Notes: a model not told the origin generated them from the letters alone. Positions 1 to 11,417 are shown, numbered from the stretch's first letter. The stretch is 64,000 bases of DNA from Zhengitettix transpicula (GCA_037074705.1 CM073591.1:185033432-185097431), one strand, 5' to 3'. Made by a program: numbers and translations.

Positions 1-276
1 AAGTAAAGTAACAGAATCGTTAAATTCAAGTTCAAGGAGGAATTGTAAGTTGGGATGGTAATTATTGAAAGTATTGAATATAAAAGAGAGCTATGGTACA
101 CAATCTTGTAGACAGAGCTATATTACTTTATAACTCCAAGTTCTATCAACACAACTTAAATATTGTCCGAAACATTTTAAACTCCAATGAGTACCATTAA
201 ATTTTATGATTAAACACATAAACAACAGACTGAACAAATTCCAATATCTTACTGTCAAACGTCCACAAACACCTAA

Positions 277-681
277 AGCCAAATTTTTTCTCGTACTCCC
301 TTATTACAAATTTTACATCACAAATTTATCCAATCATTCAAAGAATATCAAATATCTATCATTTACAGATCTACTAATACCCTTTCCTACTTCATTAAAA
401 ACCTTAAAGACCCACTTGACACCTACAGCAAACATTATGTTGTTTACAATATCTCTAGCTCTAATTGTAATTCCTGCTACATAGGGCAAACAAAACGTTC
501 CCTTAATACCCGTATCAAGGAACATATATCTAATATCAAACTTCCCATTGATAAACAATCTGCAGTATCCAAAAATATCATCAATTCTAAAAATACATTT
601 GATTGGCAAAATGCTAAGATTTTAGATATTGACACCAGGTATAATTCCAGACTCATTTCAGAGATGCTTCACATTAAATAA
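277..681 (+). pseudogene. PLE C-terminal GIY-YIG endonuclease domain (fragment)
   Basis: An open frame of about 135 codons runs from just after a stop at 274-276 to TAA at 679-681. It has no start codon of its own and was once the C-terminus of a Penelope-type RT-endonuclease. The core reads VVYNIS near 430-447, then SCYIGQTKRSLNTRIKEH near 463-516. This is the GIY-x(10)-YIG signature plus the downstream Arg and the RIKEH segment that supply the catalytic pocket in this nuclease family. In PLEs the domain nicks target DNA before target-primed reverse transcription. The same protein segment occurs on the minus strand at 30,179-30,652 and reads through with few differences, so the two copies belong to one subfamily. 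Upstream frame breaks make this copy non-functional. Confidence 0.82.
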
Positions 682-878
682 AAATTCATAGCTATTAATG
701 TGCAAACATACACTATTAAACTCAATAACTGCTATTATCCCGTATTATTACGCTAAATCTTCTGTTTTCCCATTGTCGCTGCTCCCTTATTGTTACTCCA
801 ATCCTTCGACTCTCCCATTGTCGGAGCGTTTTTTCAACTGACAAGTGCAATTGTGTCGCTCTATGCTCTTTTTCGTAC

Positions 879-907
879 CTGACGAAAGGAACAAGGATCC
901 TAGAAAC
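879..907 (+). ncRNA. Hammerhead-ribozyme-like core in PLE-a 3' region
   Basis: CTGACGA (879-885) is followed by AGGA (887-890), a 7-nt loop, TCCT (898-901) and GAAAC (903-907). This is the order of a hammerhead core: CUGANGA, stem II, GAAA. Hammerhead motifs are established components of PLE terminal repeats. An A/A mismatch sits at the base of stem II and I could not identify a clean stem III, so activity is doubtful. A nearly identical motif lies at 49,547-49,575. Confidence 0.45.
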
Positions 908-969
908 GTGTGGTATTTATATTATCACTATTTTGTCTGAATTGGCTATATTTCTTATTCAGCCTGCAC

Positions 970-2240
970 ATTCAAATCCAATACGTTAAGATCTTTAAGA
1001 AAGATTCACGGACTGAAATAGATAATTACATATTTTTATTTCACTACTACGTTTCTAATATAATAGATAATGTTTTACAGACGCGACTAGTAACATTTAC
1101 AGACCCGGCCCAGCATAGCTTTCTCAAAGGATCAAAAATAAAAGTGGCGGAGATACTCAAAGATTTGTCAAAATCGTTTACCTTAGACAACCACAATATA
1201 TTACTGAATAAAATTAAATTATAAGTTATCAGAGGAAACGAATTATCTCTTATCCGTTCGTAACAAATAGTGGCCATTCAAAATCAAAACGGTAGTATTT
1301 TCATTTCAGACTGAAGTTCCACAGGGATAAATACTCGGTTTTTTTATACTTTTTATATAAATGACCTTCCTGCTAATATTCGTCCCCTATAACCCGTGTT
1401 GTATGCGGATGACACCAACTTCGTCGTCTCTGACACGGATCTAAAGTTTTCGGCGTGAAAGTTGAAAGCGCGTTAACAAATTTGGAGTAGGTTCAGCGCG
1501 AATAACTTAAAACTTAATATTGAAAAACTAAATTAATTCAATTTTCAGCAACTACTATTTCTTACGTTGATTACAATGTAATCTCAACTCGTCCACCGTC
1601 TTTGGCGATAATATTCAGTGGAATCGTCATATCGACCTACTTTGTTCCACGTGCAGCTCCATACAATTATTAATGTAGCAAGTCGACCTCAACACCGAGA
1701 AAATTATTTTCACTCTAATATTTATAAGTGGTTGCGGGCAATGCCCTCGGGTCTCCGAAATATTCAAACTCCGAAAACGAGTCATAAGCAATATTATTCA
1801 TTACAGACTTTAGGAATCCTAACGTTCCCTGCGTCAATATCTTATACATTTTAAAGTTTGTGAAACTTAATATTAGTCTATTACTGGCCAACGGTGAATA
1901 TCATCAACACGGAACCGGAAACCGTTTAGATAATATAAACATCGTCTTCCCATTTACGAGAGCAGTATCCAGTGTTCTGGAATAAAACTTTATAACAGTC
2001 TATCGGACGATCTATAAATACTCGAGCAATTTTAACCAGTACACCAAAGACAGTAAATTATATACTTCAAGGTGCTTATTACTGGGTTCCTGAATTTGTC
2101 AATAGATCCATAGTCAATTAAAACTCCAATTTCTTCACTAGTACTCAAACAGTGCTTTATGCGTAAACTATATATTCTTATCGCCTTACTAATTCCCATT
2201 CTTTCCTCTCATAACACTGTGAAACATCCACTGACGAGAT
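970..2240 (+). mobile_element. Decayed non-LTR retrotransposon (Jockey/CR1-like RT)
   Basis: Several frames together give an ordered but broken reverse transcriptase. AQHSFLKG near 1,108-1,131 corresponds to the usual SQHGFLKG/QFGFR region, and a LDNHNILLNKIKL stretch follows near 1,180-1,220. TEVPQG lies near 1,310-1,330 and YADDTNFVV, the catalytic motif, starts at 1,402. FLGD..QWNRHID lies near 1,600 and a C-terminal tail like LYNSLSDDL near 1,990-2,016. Many stops and frameshifts show an old copy. No endonuclease domain was found and the 5' end is unclear. CR1 and Jockey clades cannot be separated safely at this level of decay. Confidence 0.72.
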
Positions 2241-2693
2241 CTGCTGCGGGCTTCAGATAAAAGTGTAGTGTTAATTTATTTTGCAAACATTTTCACTTTA
2301 CATCGTACTACACTTTATTTAATTTCCGATTTATCTATTTTGTATTTTATTATATTTAATGTATTTATATAGTTTATTTATATTTATCTTTATTTATGTA
2401 TTTATATAGTTATTGAATTTTACTATTTCCTACGTAAGTGACCAATGGATGCATTAATAAACATAAATTTACTGGTTGAATTCATCTTCATTTTAGCAAT
2501 GTGCTTCTTAGTTCTACCAACTTACTATTGAAATATTGTTGTCGATTTGTTAATTTTGGCATCTATTACTCACTCACAGGAAAAGACAATTTTATCAAGC
2601 TATCGTGGACGATGTAACTATTCTCCGCCAATTTTAACTTCATGCATTAGAAACAATAAGCCTATATCAGTTTAACTCCATTCAAACATAAAC
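2241..2693. other. AT-rich stretch, nothing recognised
   Basis: This contains a low-complexity (TTTAT)n-like segment around 2,330-2,415, possibly the tail of the preceding LINE. No coding or structural signal was found in the rest. Confidence 0.4.
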
Positions 2694-3800
2694 AATTTAA
2701 TAAATAAAACAGAGTTTAAGTTTGTATGTATGTATGTTCCTTATACAACCCGTGAAGCAAAATTTTCACCAAATTTCGTACACGTGTTCTTTGCGACCAG
2801 GTAACAAACATTATCGGGGTGAGACACGTCTGCCAGGAGCAGGGGGTGGACGGGGCTGAAAATATTCAAACATGCTGAAACAACCTATATTTAGGTCGAA
2901 TTAATTTTATAGGTAAAAGAGATTGATAGTGTTTCTGCTGATTTTATCTGTGTATAATTTCAACCCCTTACAGGATGGGAAAGAAGCACGCTTAGGGGTG
3001 GATGAGGACTGGCAGTACAAGAAAATAACGCGAATAAAACCAAGATTGGAGTCAAATACAGGCTTATGGATGTCAATGAGTTTAATTATGAGATTAAATT
3101 TACCATTTAACTCCCACGGGTGCGGGTGGAAATTTTGAAACATGTAAACAAGGCCATTATTTGCATTGAATATATATCTTTCAGTGTTAATTAGATTGAT
3201 AGTATTTATATAGATTTTGTTTGCGTATAATTTCAACCCCTTTCGTCACGGAAGGGAAGTTCGCTTACGTGTGGGGCTGAAGGGGCGTTACATAAAGAAA
3301 CACAAAGACAATCTATATTCGAGGTTATGGGTATTGCTTAGTTTATTTATGATAACTTGGGCAACGCGAGAGGGTGGGCCGGAGTGAAAATTTTCAAACG
3401 TATCAACCGGCCAATTTCTGAGACGAATATATATATTTCTGGATCAATAAGATTAATAAAATATATATCTACATGTTCTTAGTGTATAATTTCAAACCAT
3501 TTCGGGCTTGGGAGGGTGGGGTTGGAATGGCATTACATAAAAATATCGCAAATAAATCGAAATTGGAATCAAATCCGTGGTTATGGATGTCGCTGAGTTT
3601 AATTAACCCTTGCAACTTGCCGTTTAACTCTCCCAAGCGGGGATGGTGGGATGAAAATTTTCAAACATGTTAATCGACCGATATTTGCTTGGAATAAATA
3701 TTTGTCGGAGTCAATTGCATTGGTAGTATTTCTACCGATGTTGTTTGTGTATTATTTTCACAACCTTCGGCATTTTAGGGGAGCACGCTTTGGGATAGGG
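2694..3800 (+). mobile_element. Helitron-like non-autonomous element H1 with ~265-bp monomers
   Basis: The start (AATAAATAAAACAGAG, then tandem GTATG) and the following block (TTTCGTACACGTGTTCTTTG) match elements near 19.76, 22.38 and 57.87 kb. The body is a tandem series of monomers. The anchor GATAGTRTTTCTACCGATGTT and the following GTATAATTTCAACC recur at about 2,922, 3,193, 3,450 and 3,717, a period near 257-271 bp. Complete relatives begin with TC and end with CTAG followed by T, the Helitron pattern. Here the 5' TC is degraded and the 3' end is replaced by an R540 copy. There is no coding capacity. A satellite-bearing MITE of another class is the alternative. Confidence 0.55.
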
Positions 3801-4053
3801 CTGTGGGGACGCAGCATTCCCTTCACCGTTCCTCGACCAGTTTAGGAGGCAGCAGGCCGACTATTCCAATGGGAATAGTGGACAACCCTTACCGTATGCC
3901 CCAGGTATTCGACTCCTCAAAAGAGACCGAGGTGCCATGGCTTGTGGGAGCCGTAGTTCAAAAACGGCGAGAGGAAAAGGCATCTACAAAGTTAGCCCTC
4001 CCCGTCTCTCCAGAAAGGTTCTGCCTGCGAGAGAACAGCTCTCACAAGCCTTG
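3801..4053 (-). mobile_element. R540 retroposon copy A (truncated)
   Basis: The 5' half of the unrecognised R540 repeat is present in minus orientation. Shared blocks include TCGACCAGTTTAGGAGGCAG, CCAATGGGAATAG and the AGGTTCTGCCTGCGAGAGAA head region. It is truncated at the R540 3' side, where it abuts the Helitron-like monomers. No clear TSD was found. Confidence 0.7.
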
Positions 4054-4348
4054 AAGTTTAGTTTCAATTAATCCTGAGTTAAATACTTATATTTTCAAAT
4101 AATAATCATGAGGTTTTATTTTTATGTAACATACACAATCGATAAATTAGATCATAGTACATGACGTTTGAACTTGTGTATGCCCTACTGTCAGATCACC
4201 ATATGGCACGTTGAAGAACACGTGAATATTTTTTGTAACAACGAAGTACGCTGTGCTGATTATTTCAAAATTGTTTTTAGGTTTTCAAGTTTTAAATGTT
4301 TTAGTTACGGAAAAATGTAAAACCATTTACATTATTATTTTTTACTTA
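4054..4348. other. AT-rich spacer
   Basis: Nothing was recognised. It ends at the TA dinucleotide (4,347-4,348) that is the left target-site duplication of the mariner. Confidence 0.4.
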
Positions 4349-4349
4349 C

Positions 4350-4374
4350 GAGGGTGGTCTGAAAAGTTTCCGAC
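4350..4374. repeat. mariner left terminal inverted repeat
   Basis: Begins GAGGGTGGTCTGAAAAG and pairs with 5,576-5,600 with no visible mismatch across 25 bp. Confidence 0.93.
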
Positions 4375-4412
4375 CCAACAATGATAGAAGATATTTTTTT
4401 TAATTTTTATTT

Positions 4413-5423
4413 TTATTTTTCAACATAGTCTCCTTGTAACTCTACACACTTCTCCCAGCGATGCTCCCATTTCTGTAACCCGTCCAAAAAGGACTCAGCG
4501 TTTTTCTCTGCAAAATAATTGTTCACGAAGGTGATTGCCTCTTCATTTGACGAAAATCTCTGTCCTCCGAGCGCAAGTTTTAGATGAGGGAACAAGAAGA
4601 AGTCGCTTGGGGCTAGATCTGGATGGTCAAGCAGGTCAAACCGTAATTCCTGGATTTTCGCCATGGCAACCACTGAGCTGTGAGACGGTGCGTTGTCTTG
4701 GTGAAAGAGGATTTTCTTTTTCTGCAAATGTGGCCGTTTCTGCCTTCAGCTTGTCAAGTAATGATGCTCCTGTAATGGTTTTTCCTTTTTTGAAGATAAT
4801 CGATTAAAATAACTCCATGAATATCCCAAAAAAAACAATCGCCATCACTTTCCCAGACGAAAAAATAATTTTTGCTTTTTTTGGAGCCGGTTCCCCCTTT
4901 GCAGTCCACTGTTTGGACTGTATTTTTTTTTTCGGGCGTATAATGATGTATCCAAGTTTCATCTACAGTAATTAATCGGCGCCAAAAGTCGGATTTATTG
5001 CGCCTAAACTTCGGCAACAGAGCGTTGGAAATGTTCATTCGAACACGTTTTTGGTCTACGTGGCACCCAACGCGCGGACAGCTTTCTCATGCCTAAATGT
5101 TGATTTAATATGTGACAAACACGTTCTTTTGACATGTTCATGACCTCTGCTATCTCTCTCACTTTAATTCGGCGGTCGTGTAGCACCATTTGGTGAACTT
5201 TGGCGATGTTTTCGTCGGTAGATGCAGCTTTTGGATGTCCCCAACGTTCATCGTCTCCCAAGCTCTTACGGCCACGTTTAAATTCAGCTGCCCAAAATGT
5301 CACTGTGGTAAATCATGGTGCAGTGTCCCCATACTCAGAATCCAACTCACCTTTGATTTGTGTAGGCGTATTGCCTTTCAAAAACAAATATTTAATAACA
5401 GCTCGATACTCGATTTTTTCCAT
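4413..5423 (-). pseudogene. mariner transposase, irritans-like, nearly intact
   Basis: It cuts and pastes mariner DNA at TA sites. Read on the minus strand it starts MEKIEYRAVIKYLFLKGNTP (ATG at 5,423-5,421) and ends DYVEK then stop at 4,415-4,413, close to the usual ~340-350 residues. The N-terminus carries the paired helix-turn-helix region (REIAEVMNMSKERVCHILNQ). The catalytic acidic residues are in TVDETW and HQDNAPSH, with the third in LAPSDFF. Lesions: an in-frame TGA in the first 50 codons where Trp or Ser is expected (GDTAP*FTTV), frame breaks near 5,030 and 4,740, and loss of four codons just before the third Asp (HPDLAPSD instead of HPPYSPDLAPSD). The last reduces the D-D spacing from 34 to 30. 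The N-terminal sequence resembles Himar-type proteins. Not functional as it stands. Confidence 0.9.
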
Positions 5424-5575
5424 TTTCTCAAAAACACTCACAACAACTCACTCAAACGACTGTTACATAACAACTGCGCGTCCAAAATGGCTGAAAATTT
5501 GGTGAGTAGCTGTCAACAGATAAACAACGAAATTCACTAGCTTTTATTTACTAGTGCTGCTATCTTCACGTTGAG

Positions 5576-5600
5576 GTCGGAAACTTTTCAGACCACCCTC
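5576..5600. repeat. mariner right terminal inverted repeat
   Basis: Reverse complement of 4,350-4,374. The outermost base differs (C at the left, T on the complementary end at the right), followed by the TA duplication. Confidence 0.93.
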
Positions 5601-5723
5601 ATATAGCATAATTAGTGTTATTTTAATTTATCGTTTGTATTTCGATGATTTGATGGATGATTAGTTAGTTGCTGAAAGCTATCTACAAACATATTTTTTA
5701 ATTTACTTTATTTTATTTTTTTA

Positions 5724-6282
5724 GGATAACAGGCTACATGAGGGAAATTCACATAGTGGCTACTCCCCTTTAATAGCATAGGAAGGGATTTGAAAAACAT
5801 TTACAATACAGTTGAATATTTATGTTGTGTTGATGGAACTTGGAGTTAGAAAGTTATATAGCTCTGTGTACAAGATTGTATACTTTCTTTTGGTTTATAT
5901 GGTTGAGCTTTGTTTGAAAGCATTTATTCTGTTCTTAAACTCACCTAATATTAATAAACCTACAAAATTAACTAAACAACATTCATCTCCGGGAGTAAGA
6001 CTTAATAAATCCTAGAGTGGAACTGCCTCTGAATAACAACATAAAATTGTCCATAGGAGTATCATGGCCATCTCAAACCCACGTTGCAGAAGGGTAGAGG
6101 AAGGTAGCCAAGGGTTAACTAGGGCCCCCGGGCTATATTTTAAGGATCTTACCCGGCATTCGCCTAAAAGTAATGCAGGGAAACCCTAGAAAAACCTGCA
6201 TCAGGTAGGTCGGGCAGCATTCCCTTTTTCGTACCTCGACCAGTTTAGGAGGCAACTGGACGACTGTTCCAATGGGAACAAT
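5724..6282 (-). mobile_element. R540 retroposon copy B, interrupted and internally deleted
   Basis: R540 blocks are at 5,724-5,807 (GGATAACAGGCTACATGAGG, CTTTAATAGCATAGGAAGGG) and 6,061-6,282 (GTAGAGGAAGGTAGCCAAGG, CCTGCATCAGGTAGGTCGGG, TCGACCAGTTTAGGAGGCA). They are separated by PLE-related sequence. About 75 bp present in other copies (the GTGGGACAAGTACCCAAT region) is missing after GTCGGGCA, and the R540 5' head is absent. Confidence 0.7.
5808..6060 (-). mobile_element. PLE fragment (PLE-b) inside R540 copy B
   Basis: The minus strand of about 5,812-5,890 matches window positions 80-170 (ACAATCTTGTACACAGAGCT, CTCCAAGTTCCATCAACACA), the post-RT part of PLE-a. The remainder up to 6,060 lies between R540 blocks and is probably more of the same fragment. 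No protein domain is intact. Confidence 0.55.
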
Positions 6283-7299
6283 TTGATTTTTATCAGGTCT
6301 AAAAAGGTTATATTTCTACTTTCAACTGTCAATATTTAAAGGCCAATCAATCCAATATATTTAATAAATTAAAACAATATAATCATATGAATACTCATAT
6401 GTTTAAAAGTAAGCTACTAAGTCCTGAGAGGTAGTAACAGCATCGGCGTAATTAGGCAACAGCCTGTAATGTTTACGCAGAAGTAGAACATCGTATGTGG
6501 TCGCATTAAGTGCGAGCCACTGAGCTGCACATTTCTCCTTAGAATACCGAGGACGGATTTTGAGGCTTTGATTTCCAATCCAACAAGACCGGAACCGTTG
6601 TTTGTGAACACAGACAAGCCCATCGGACGCCGATAATTGCCCTGTGTAGCTCAAAGGAGCTGTTGGCTTTGTTTGCAAGGCTACCTCCTGCGACCGACTA
6701 CTAATTGCTCCCTATTACAAGATCCTAAACAGTCGCCGATTCACGTTTCTGCTTCATTACGTAAGCTGGTGGTCAGGCCCTTTCATGTGACAGTCCCGAC
6801 AATTTCATTGCCGAGGATATAAATTGCTCTTCGTTTGAATTATTTATTCTGAACGTCTATATTCTCTTTGTTTCACTGTACAGTAGTCAATAAAAATCAG
6901 TGCATCAACTTCCCAGAAAAACCGGGTTATTCTCCAAAATATAAAACTCTGTGTTGAAAAATATGCAGAGAAAACTGAAGAATTCAACAGGCGTACAACA
7001 CAAGCATTGTTTCAATTATTTACTAAATATACTTACAGCAATAAAAGTTCCTCCGAAACATGACTGTAGGAATTATTCCAAGAAAAATGTTTGTTCAATG
7101 CTTTTCAAACTGGTCCTCCTTTTAACATCGTAAATCTCAGTCAGAAAAGTACGTTTTACTCGGTGCGACTATCGCGATGATTGTTGATTACCATTTTGTA
7201 CCGAGCGTCTGCGATTTATCCATTTTTCACTAGTCGCGTAATTTCATTCGCAGTCACATCGTTTTGGAGGAAGGTTAGGTTTAAAAAATGATTTGAAAG
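6283..7299. other. Unassigned region with one repeated segment
   Basis: 6,474-6,575 recurs in direct orientation at 9,492-9,585 (GTTTACGCAGAAGTAGAACA, GAGCTGCACATTTCTCCTTA). Its minus strand is open over about 91 codons (6,403-6,678), but the second copy is not, and I recognise no family. A TATA-like GGATATAAATTG at 6,813 followed by AATAAA near 6,890 resembles an LTR end, without further support. The rest shows no signal. Confidence 0.35.
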
Positions 7300-7311
7300 T
7301 TGTGTAGACGT

Positions 7312-7840
7312 GACAAGGCCTGCGAGGGCTATTCTCTCGCAGTACCTGCGAGGGATATTCTCTCGCAGGTAGAACCTTGTAGGACAGATAGGAAGGGGCT
7401 ACGTTTGGGGATGCCTTTTCCTCTCCGTTTTTGAACTAAGGTTCCCACGAGCCGAGGCACCTCGGCCTGTTCTGAGAGGTGTATGTTCCGGGGTCACAGA
7501 CCTTGGGCATACGGTAAGAGTTGTTCGCTATTCCCATTGGAATAGTCGGCCAGCTACCTCCTAAACTGGTCGAGGCACGGAGAAGGGAATGCTGCGTCCC
7601 CACAGTAAACTCCTCTCCCGCTATCGGAAGGGCGTGGGACAAGTACCCAATGACCGACCTACCTGATGCAGGTTTTTCTAGGGTTTTCCCTGCATTTCTT
7701 TAGGTAAATGCCAAGTAGGATCCTTAAAATATAGCCCAGGGCCCCTAGTAACCCCTGGCTACCTTCCTCTACCCTTCCGCATCCCCCATTTCCCCAACGT
7801 GGATTACCCTCATGTAGCCTTTTGCCCCCCCCCCCCCAAA
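7312..7840 (+). mobile_element. R540 retroposon copy C, full length with 12-bp TSD
   Basis: A 529-bp copy is flanked by TTGTGTAGACGT at 7,300-7,311 and again at 7,841-7,852, a perfect 12-bp target-site duplication. It runs from a CTGCGAGGGCTATTCTCTCG head, partly duplicated here, to a CCCTCATGTAGCC tail that ends in a C-run and AAA. A long variable TSD and an A-rich 3' end are hallmarks of target-primed retroposition, so R540 behaves as a SINE or other non-autonomous retroposon. I could not find convincing tRNA-type A and B boxes. Confidence 0.8.
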
Positions 7841-7852
7841 TTGTGTAGACGT

Positions 7853-8780
7853 AAAATATTATTACTTTAATACGCCTTGATTGAGGAGATAGAAGTTGAC
7901 TAGATACTTCTCCACACGCATGTTTGGTGTGCTCGTGTATTTTATTATAATGTTTGGAGGATAAATTTTCCATATTGGCTTCACAGTGCGCGCAGAATGG
8001 AACAAGAATTTGCTTTCGTGAACAAAACAGCACGTCAATAAAATGGGCTCTTCAGAGGGACAGTTTTTTTTGTCTCACTCACACAGCGGATGGTCAGAAT
8101 GTAGCTGAAAGGGTCAGCGCAGATCTTCGGTTTTTCATCGAGACAGCAAAGAAGCTGTTGCTAAAACGGACTCGGCGGTCGGAGAGGATCTAGTTAGGTA
8201 AAGTGCGTCTTGATGCAGACAAAATATGCTGTTATGCTCATCCAGATGGTTCAGTATTGCAGAGCTTCTTATCAAATAAGCCCTGAAGGCGACGAATTGC
8301 AACGAGACTGCAAAGGAAGCCGTATGGCTAAAACTGGAGGATTGAAGAATTTCTGTAGCAGGCTGCTCTCCATTACCCGATGACACCAACTGAACTTCAC
8401 GTAAGCAAATCCTACAGCTGTCTCTTATTACATTTCCAAAATAATTTCAATTGTAATTTTCATTCTAGTTTGTTTCGAATTCCACTCTCAGATATTTCTT
8501 ATTTTACAGTGCGCGCTATGTATACGTCGAAGATTGGTAAATAATTTGGCATAATTAATTTGTGATTCAAATTAATTTTTTGTAAATAAATTCAAGTAAA
8601 TTATATCAAACAAATTAATAATAAATTAAATTAATTATATATATAATTAAGAGTCTCAAACAATGGGAAGAAAAGAGCTAAAAATGTAGTTGGACTGTTT
8701 AAAAAAATTATTTTTTTACTCCTTTCTGTTGAACAGTTTGACTTTGTTCTAGAATTAATCAAAAACTGCATCTAGTCGCT
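7853..8780. other. Unassigned, AT-rich toward the right
   Basis: Short unrelated open frames only. 8,510-8,720 is very AT-rich with small (AT)n and AATTA runs. No family was recognised. Confidence 0.35.
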
Positions 8781-9310
8781 TTTTGAGGGTAACAGGCTAC
8801 ATGAAGGTAATCCACATAGTGGCAACTCCCCTTTAATAGCATAGGAAGGGTTTTGAAAGGTGAAATTCGGAAGGGTAGAGGAAGGTAGCCAAGGGTTAAG
8901 TAAGGCCCCCGGGCTATAGTTTAAGGAACCTACCCGGCATTCGCCAAAAAGTAATGCAGGGAAAGCCCTAGAAAAACCTGCATCAGGTAGGTCGGGCATT
9001 GGGTACTTGTCCCACCCTTCCGATAGCGGGAGAAGAGTTTGCTGTGGGGACGCAGCATTCCCTTCTCCGTACCTCGACCAGTTTAGGAGGCAGCTGGCCG
9101 ACTGTTCCAATGGGAACAGAGAACAACTCTTACCGTATGCCCAAGGTCTGTGACCCCGGAACACACACCTCTCAAAACAGGTCGAGGTGCCTCAGTTTGT
9201 GGAAACCTAAGTTCAAAAACGGAGAGAGGAAAAGGCATCCCCAAAGGTAGCCTCTTCCTGTCTCTCTTGCAAGGTTCTGCCTGCGAGAGAACATCCCTCG
9301 CCGGTCTACT
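8781..9310 (-). mobile_element. R540 retroposon copy D, full length
   Basis: A 530-bp minus-orientation copy carries all R540 blocks in order. On the minus strand it runs from the CGAGGGATGTTCTCTCGCAG head to CCTTCATGTAGCCTGTTACC plus AAAAAG. Imperfect duplications flank it: TCTAGTCGCT at 8,771-8,780 and TCTAGTCGTT at 9,311-9,320, nine of ten bases. Conserved stretches include TTTAATAGCATAGGAAGGG and CCAATGGGAACAG. Confidence 0.78.
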
Positions 9311-11400
9311 TCTAGTCGTTAGCGACTGGTGATTATATTCACTCTTCTCCTGAACGCCTATTGAAGGCGTACGTACGTCTACGTTCGGCGTAAATGACTG
9401 TATTGGCAAGCACTGGAACCATACCTACTCTACAGGAAACCCAAATAAATAGTGAACCAACGATTCTTGTTGAACTATGATTGTTGATGTTTACGCAGTA
9501 GTAGAACATTGTATGTGGTCATTAAGTGCTAGTCATTGAGCTGCACATTTCTCCTTATAATATCCAGTACGGATTTTGAGGCAGTCGTATCTTTAGTCTT
9601 GTTACGACCTTTCGTGCTTCAACTTTTTTCCTTTGGTTATTCAGACCAACCCTTTACAGCTAGAGAAAAGAATCGTGTGTTAGACTCTTCAGTGATTTAA
9701 CATTTTAAACCCCAAGTATATACGAAAGATTCGACTTCGGTTTAAGTCAAGTTAATTTCTGTAGTGGAAGTTGCCAGCGTTGTTTTCTTCTTATGACTCA
9801 AATAACTTCTGCCCCCTCTAAATTTTTTCATTTATTAGGTCATCAAGGTTTTATAGATATCTGAAATTCTATGGAATTAGATAACAGCTTTCTTCATAGT
9901 AAATACCATGAAACAAAGAGGAAAATATGCGTTTAACTGTATATAGAAACAAAATTTGTCGTACTCCATAGTTATTTTTGGATCTATTATCTTGTATCCC
10001 ACAAATGAAAGATAATACATACCTATTTAAATGCAGTAATCTACGGTTCATTACGTGAAGAGTTTGGTCATCGCTTCTTTTTAACCGGCTAGTAATCCAC
10101 GTTGTGGCCTATTCCCTAAAATAGGAAGGGTAAGAAAAAGAGTAATTGCGAACTGTATCAGTAGGTTGACTCCAGGCTCATTCGCGACGATGTTATGCAG
10201 GTATAGCCTTAGAGAAACATGCTTCAGGTGGGTCGGGATCTCGGTACTTGTCCCACGTTTTAATTAATAGACGACAGAATGGTCATCGACAATGAGGCAA
10301 TACCCATTAAATAGCATATGAAGGGAATAGAAAGGGGAGATGCGGAAGGAAAGCAAGGAAGTCATGGCTCCTCTGGCTTCATCATAATACATTAACAATA
10401 CTTAAAAAATAAACTTAGCAGCCTTTTAGTCAGAAAAAAAATTAATATTACATTATAAACAACGCTTCGTTGATTCTGACCCTTTCAGATGTAAGGATGT
10501 TATAATTATTAAAAAAATAGTTGCAAAAGGTGCGAATTGCTCGATGTTTTATAATTTGAATATTAAATTTTTTTTCAGGCGAAAAGTCTGCTAATTTTAT
10601 TATTTAATTTAAGTAGAAATCATATAGTTATAGTCATTAAAACATTGTTGTATTCTGTCGTGGGGTGTTATTTGATTATGACATATTAAGTGAATACTCG
10701 TAATGTAAACAGATTTAGTGTATAATAATTTTCAGGACGAATAGTTGATTCTTAAATACGTATAGCTCCAGTGCTGTATTACAAATATTAACGTCGTTAG
10801 AAGTGATTTATTATCACACAAAGCATATTATTATAATCTTAAATTTATGTCTGTTTGTATGTATTTTATTAAGTATCGTATTTTAAATTTTTAGGAATAT
10901 CTAAAAAAATAATGAAAATAACTGTTAACGTTAGTTCTCTAGTTCTATAATATTACACCATTATCAATATTCGCCCCAGTATTTACAGCCATGGACTTCT
11001 ACAATTCAACTGTAGTTAACCCATCAATATATTTGTTCATGTGCCATGTGAATTTATCCTCAAAGGCATCACTTCATTATAGTTAACGTCCTAAAGCGCC
11101 AATCAGTTTTACAACGCTTCCTAATTGTAACAGAGTGCTCAAAATGTCATTCGTGTAACATTTGCAACAATATTTCGTATTTACATTAATGAGACGTTTG
11201 TAGGTCAATTTGAATACGCTGGTCTAAATTGGAATTTTTATTAGATGAACAAAAGTAGAATAAAATTTACTTACTTGCTGAAAGAAAATGTAATCCGAAC
11301 TGAATTTTACCAAATAATTATTTGTATTATTTTAAACTTACTTACTTTCACCGTAATGTCGAATCGAAATCATGATATATATTGTAATACTAATTAATAA
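9311..11400. other. Unassigned DNA with a decayed R540 copy (G)
   Basis: 9,492-9,585 is the second copy of the 6,474-6,575 segment. A heavily mutated minus-orientation R540 remnant lies at about 10,093-10,255 (ATAGGAAGGG, TTCAGGTGGGTCGGG, GGTACTTGTCCCACG). The remainder is AT-rich without recognisable coding potential. Confidence 0.4.
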
Positions 11401-11417
11401 GGCCATTATACACCTGC

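Larger units (their letters stand above)
60..960 (+). mobile_element. Penelope-like element, 3' portion (PLE-a)
   Basis: Translation of about 80-180 gives a stretch like the post-RT part of Penelope proteins (NLVDRAILLYNSKFYQHNLN). After a frame break it continues into a GIY-YIG endonuclease domain ending at 681. About 280 bases of non-coding 3' sequence follow, with a hammerhead-like core at 879-907 and an end that matches the 3' regions of two other copies here (minus strand near 30.0 kb, plus strand near 49.55 kb). The reverse transcriptase itself is missing, so the copy is 5'-truncated or begins outside the window. A minus-strand fragment of the same 5' part recurs at 5,808-6,060. Confidence 0.8.
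4349..5601 (-). mobile_element. mariner transposon, full length
   Basis: A 1,253-bp element has terminal inverted repeats GAGGGTGGTCTGAAAAGTTT at the left and its reverse complement at the right (inner ends GTTTCCGAC and GTCGGAAAC), matching over about 25 bp. It is flanked by TA at 4,347-4,348 and 5,602-5,603. The size, inverted repeats, TA duplication and a single transposase frame are those of the mariner family. The preserved ends and few coding lesions suggest a fairly recent insertion. Confidence 0.93.

Noticed and set aside
7659..8033. 124-codon minus-strand frame
   Set aside because: Spans an R540 tail, a poly-C run and unrelated flank; no family resemblance.
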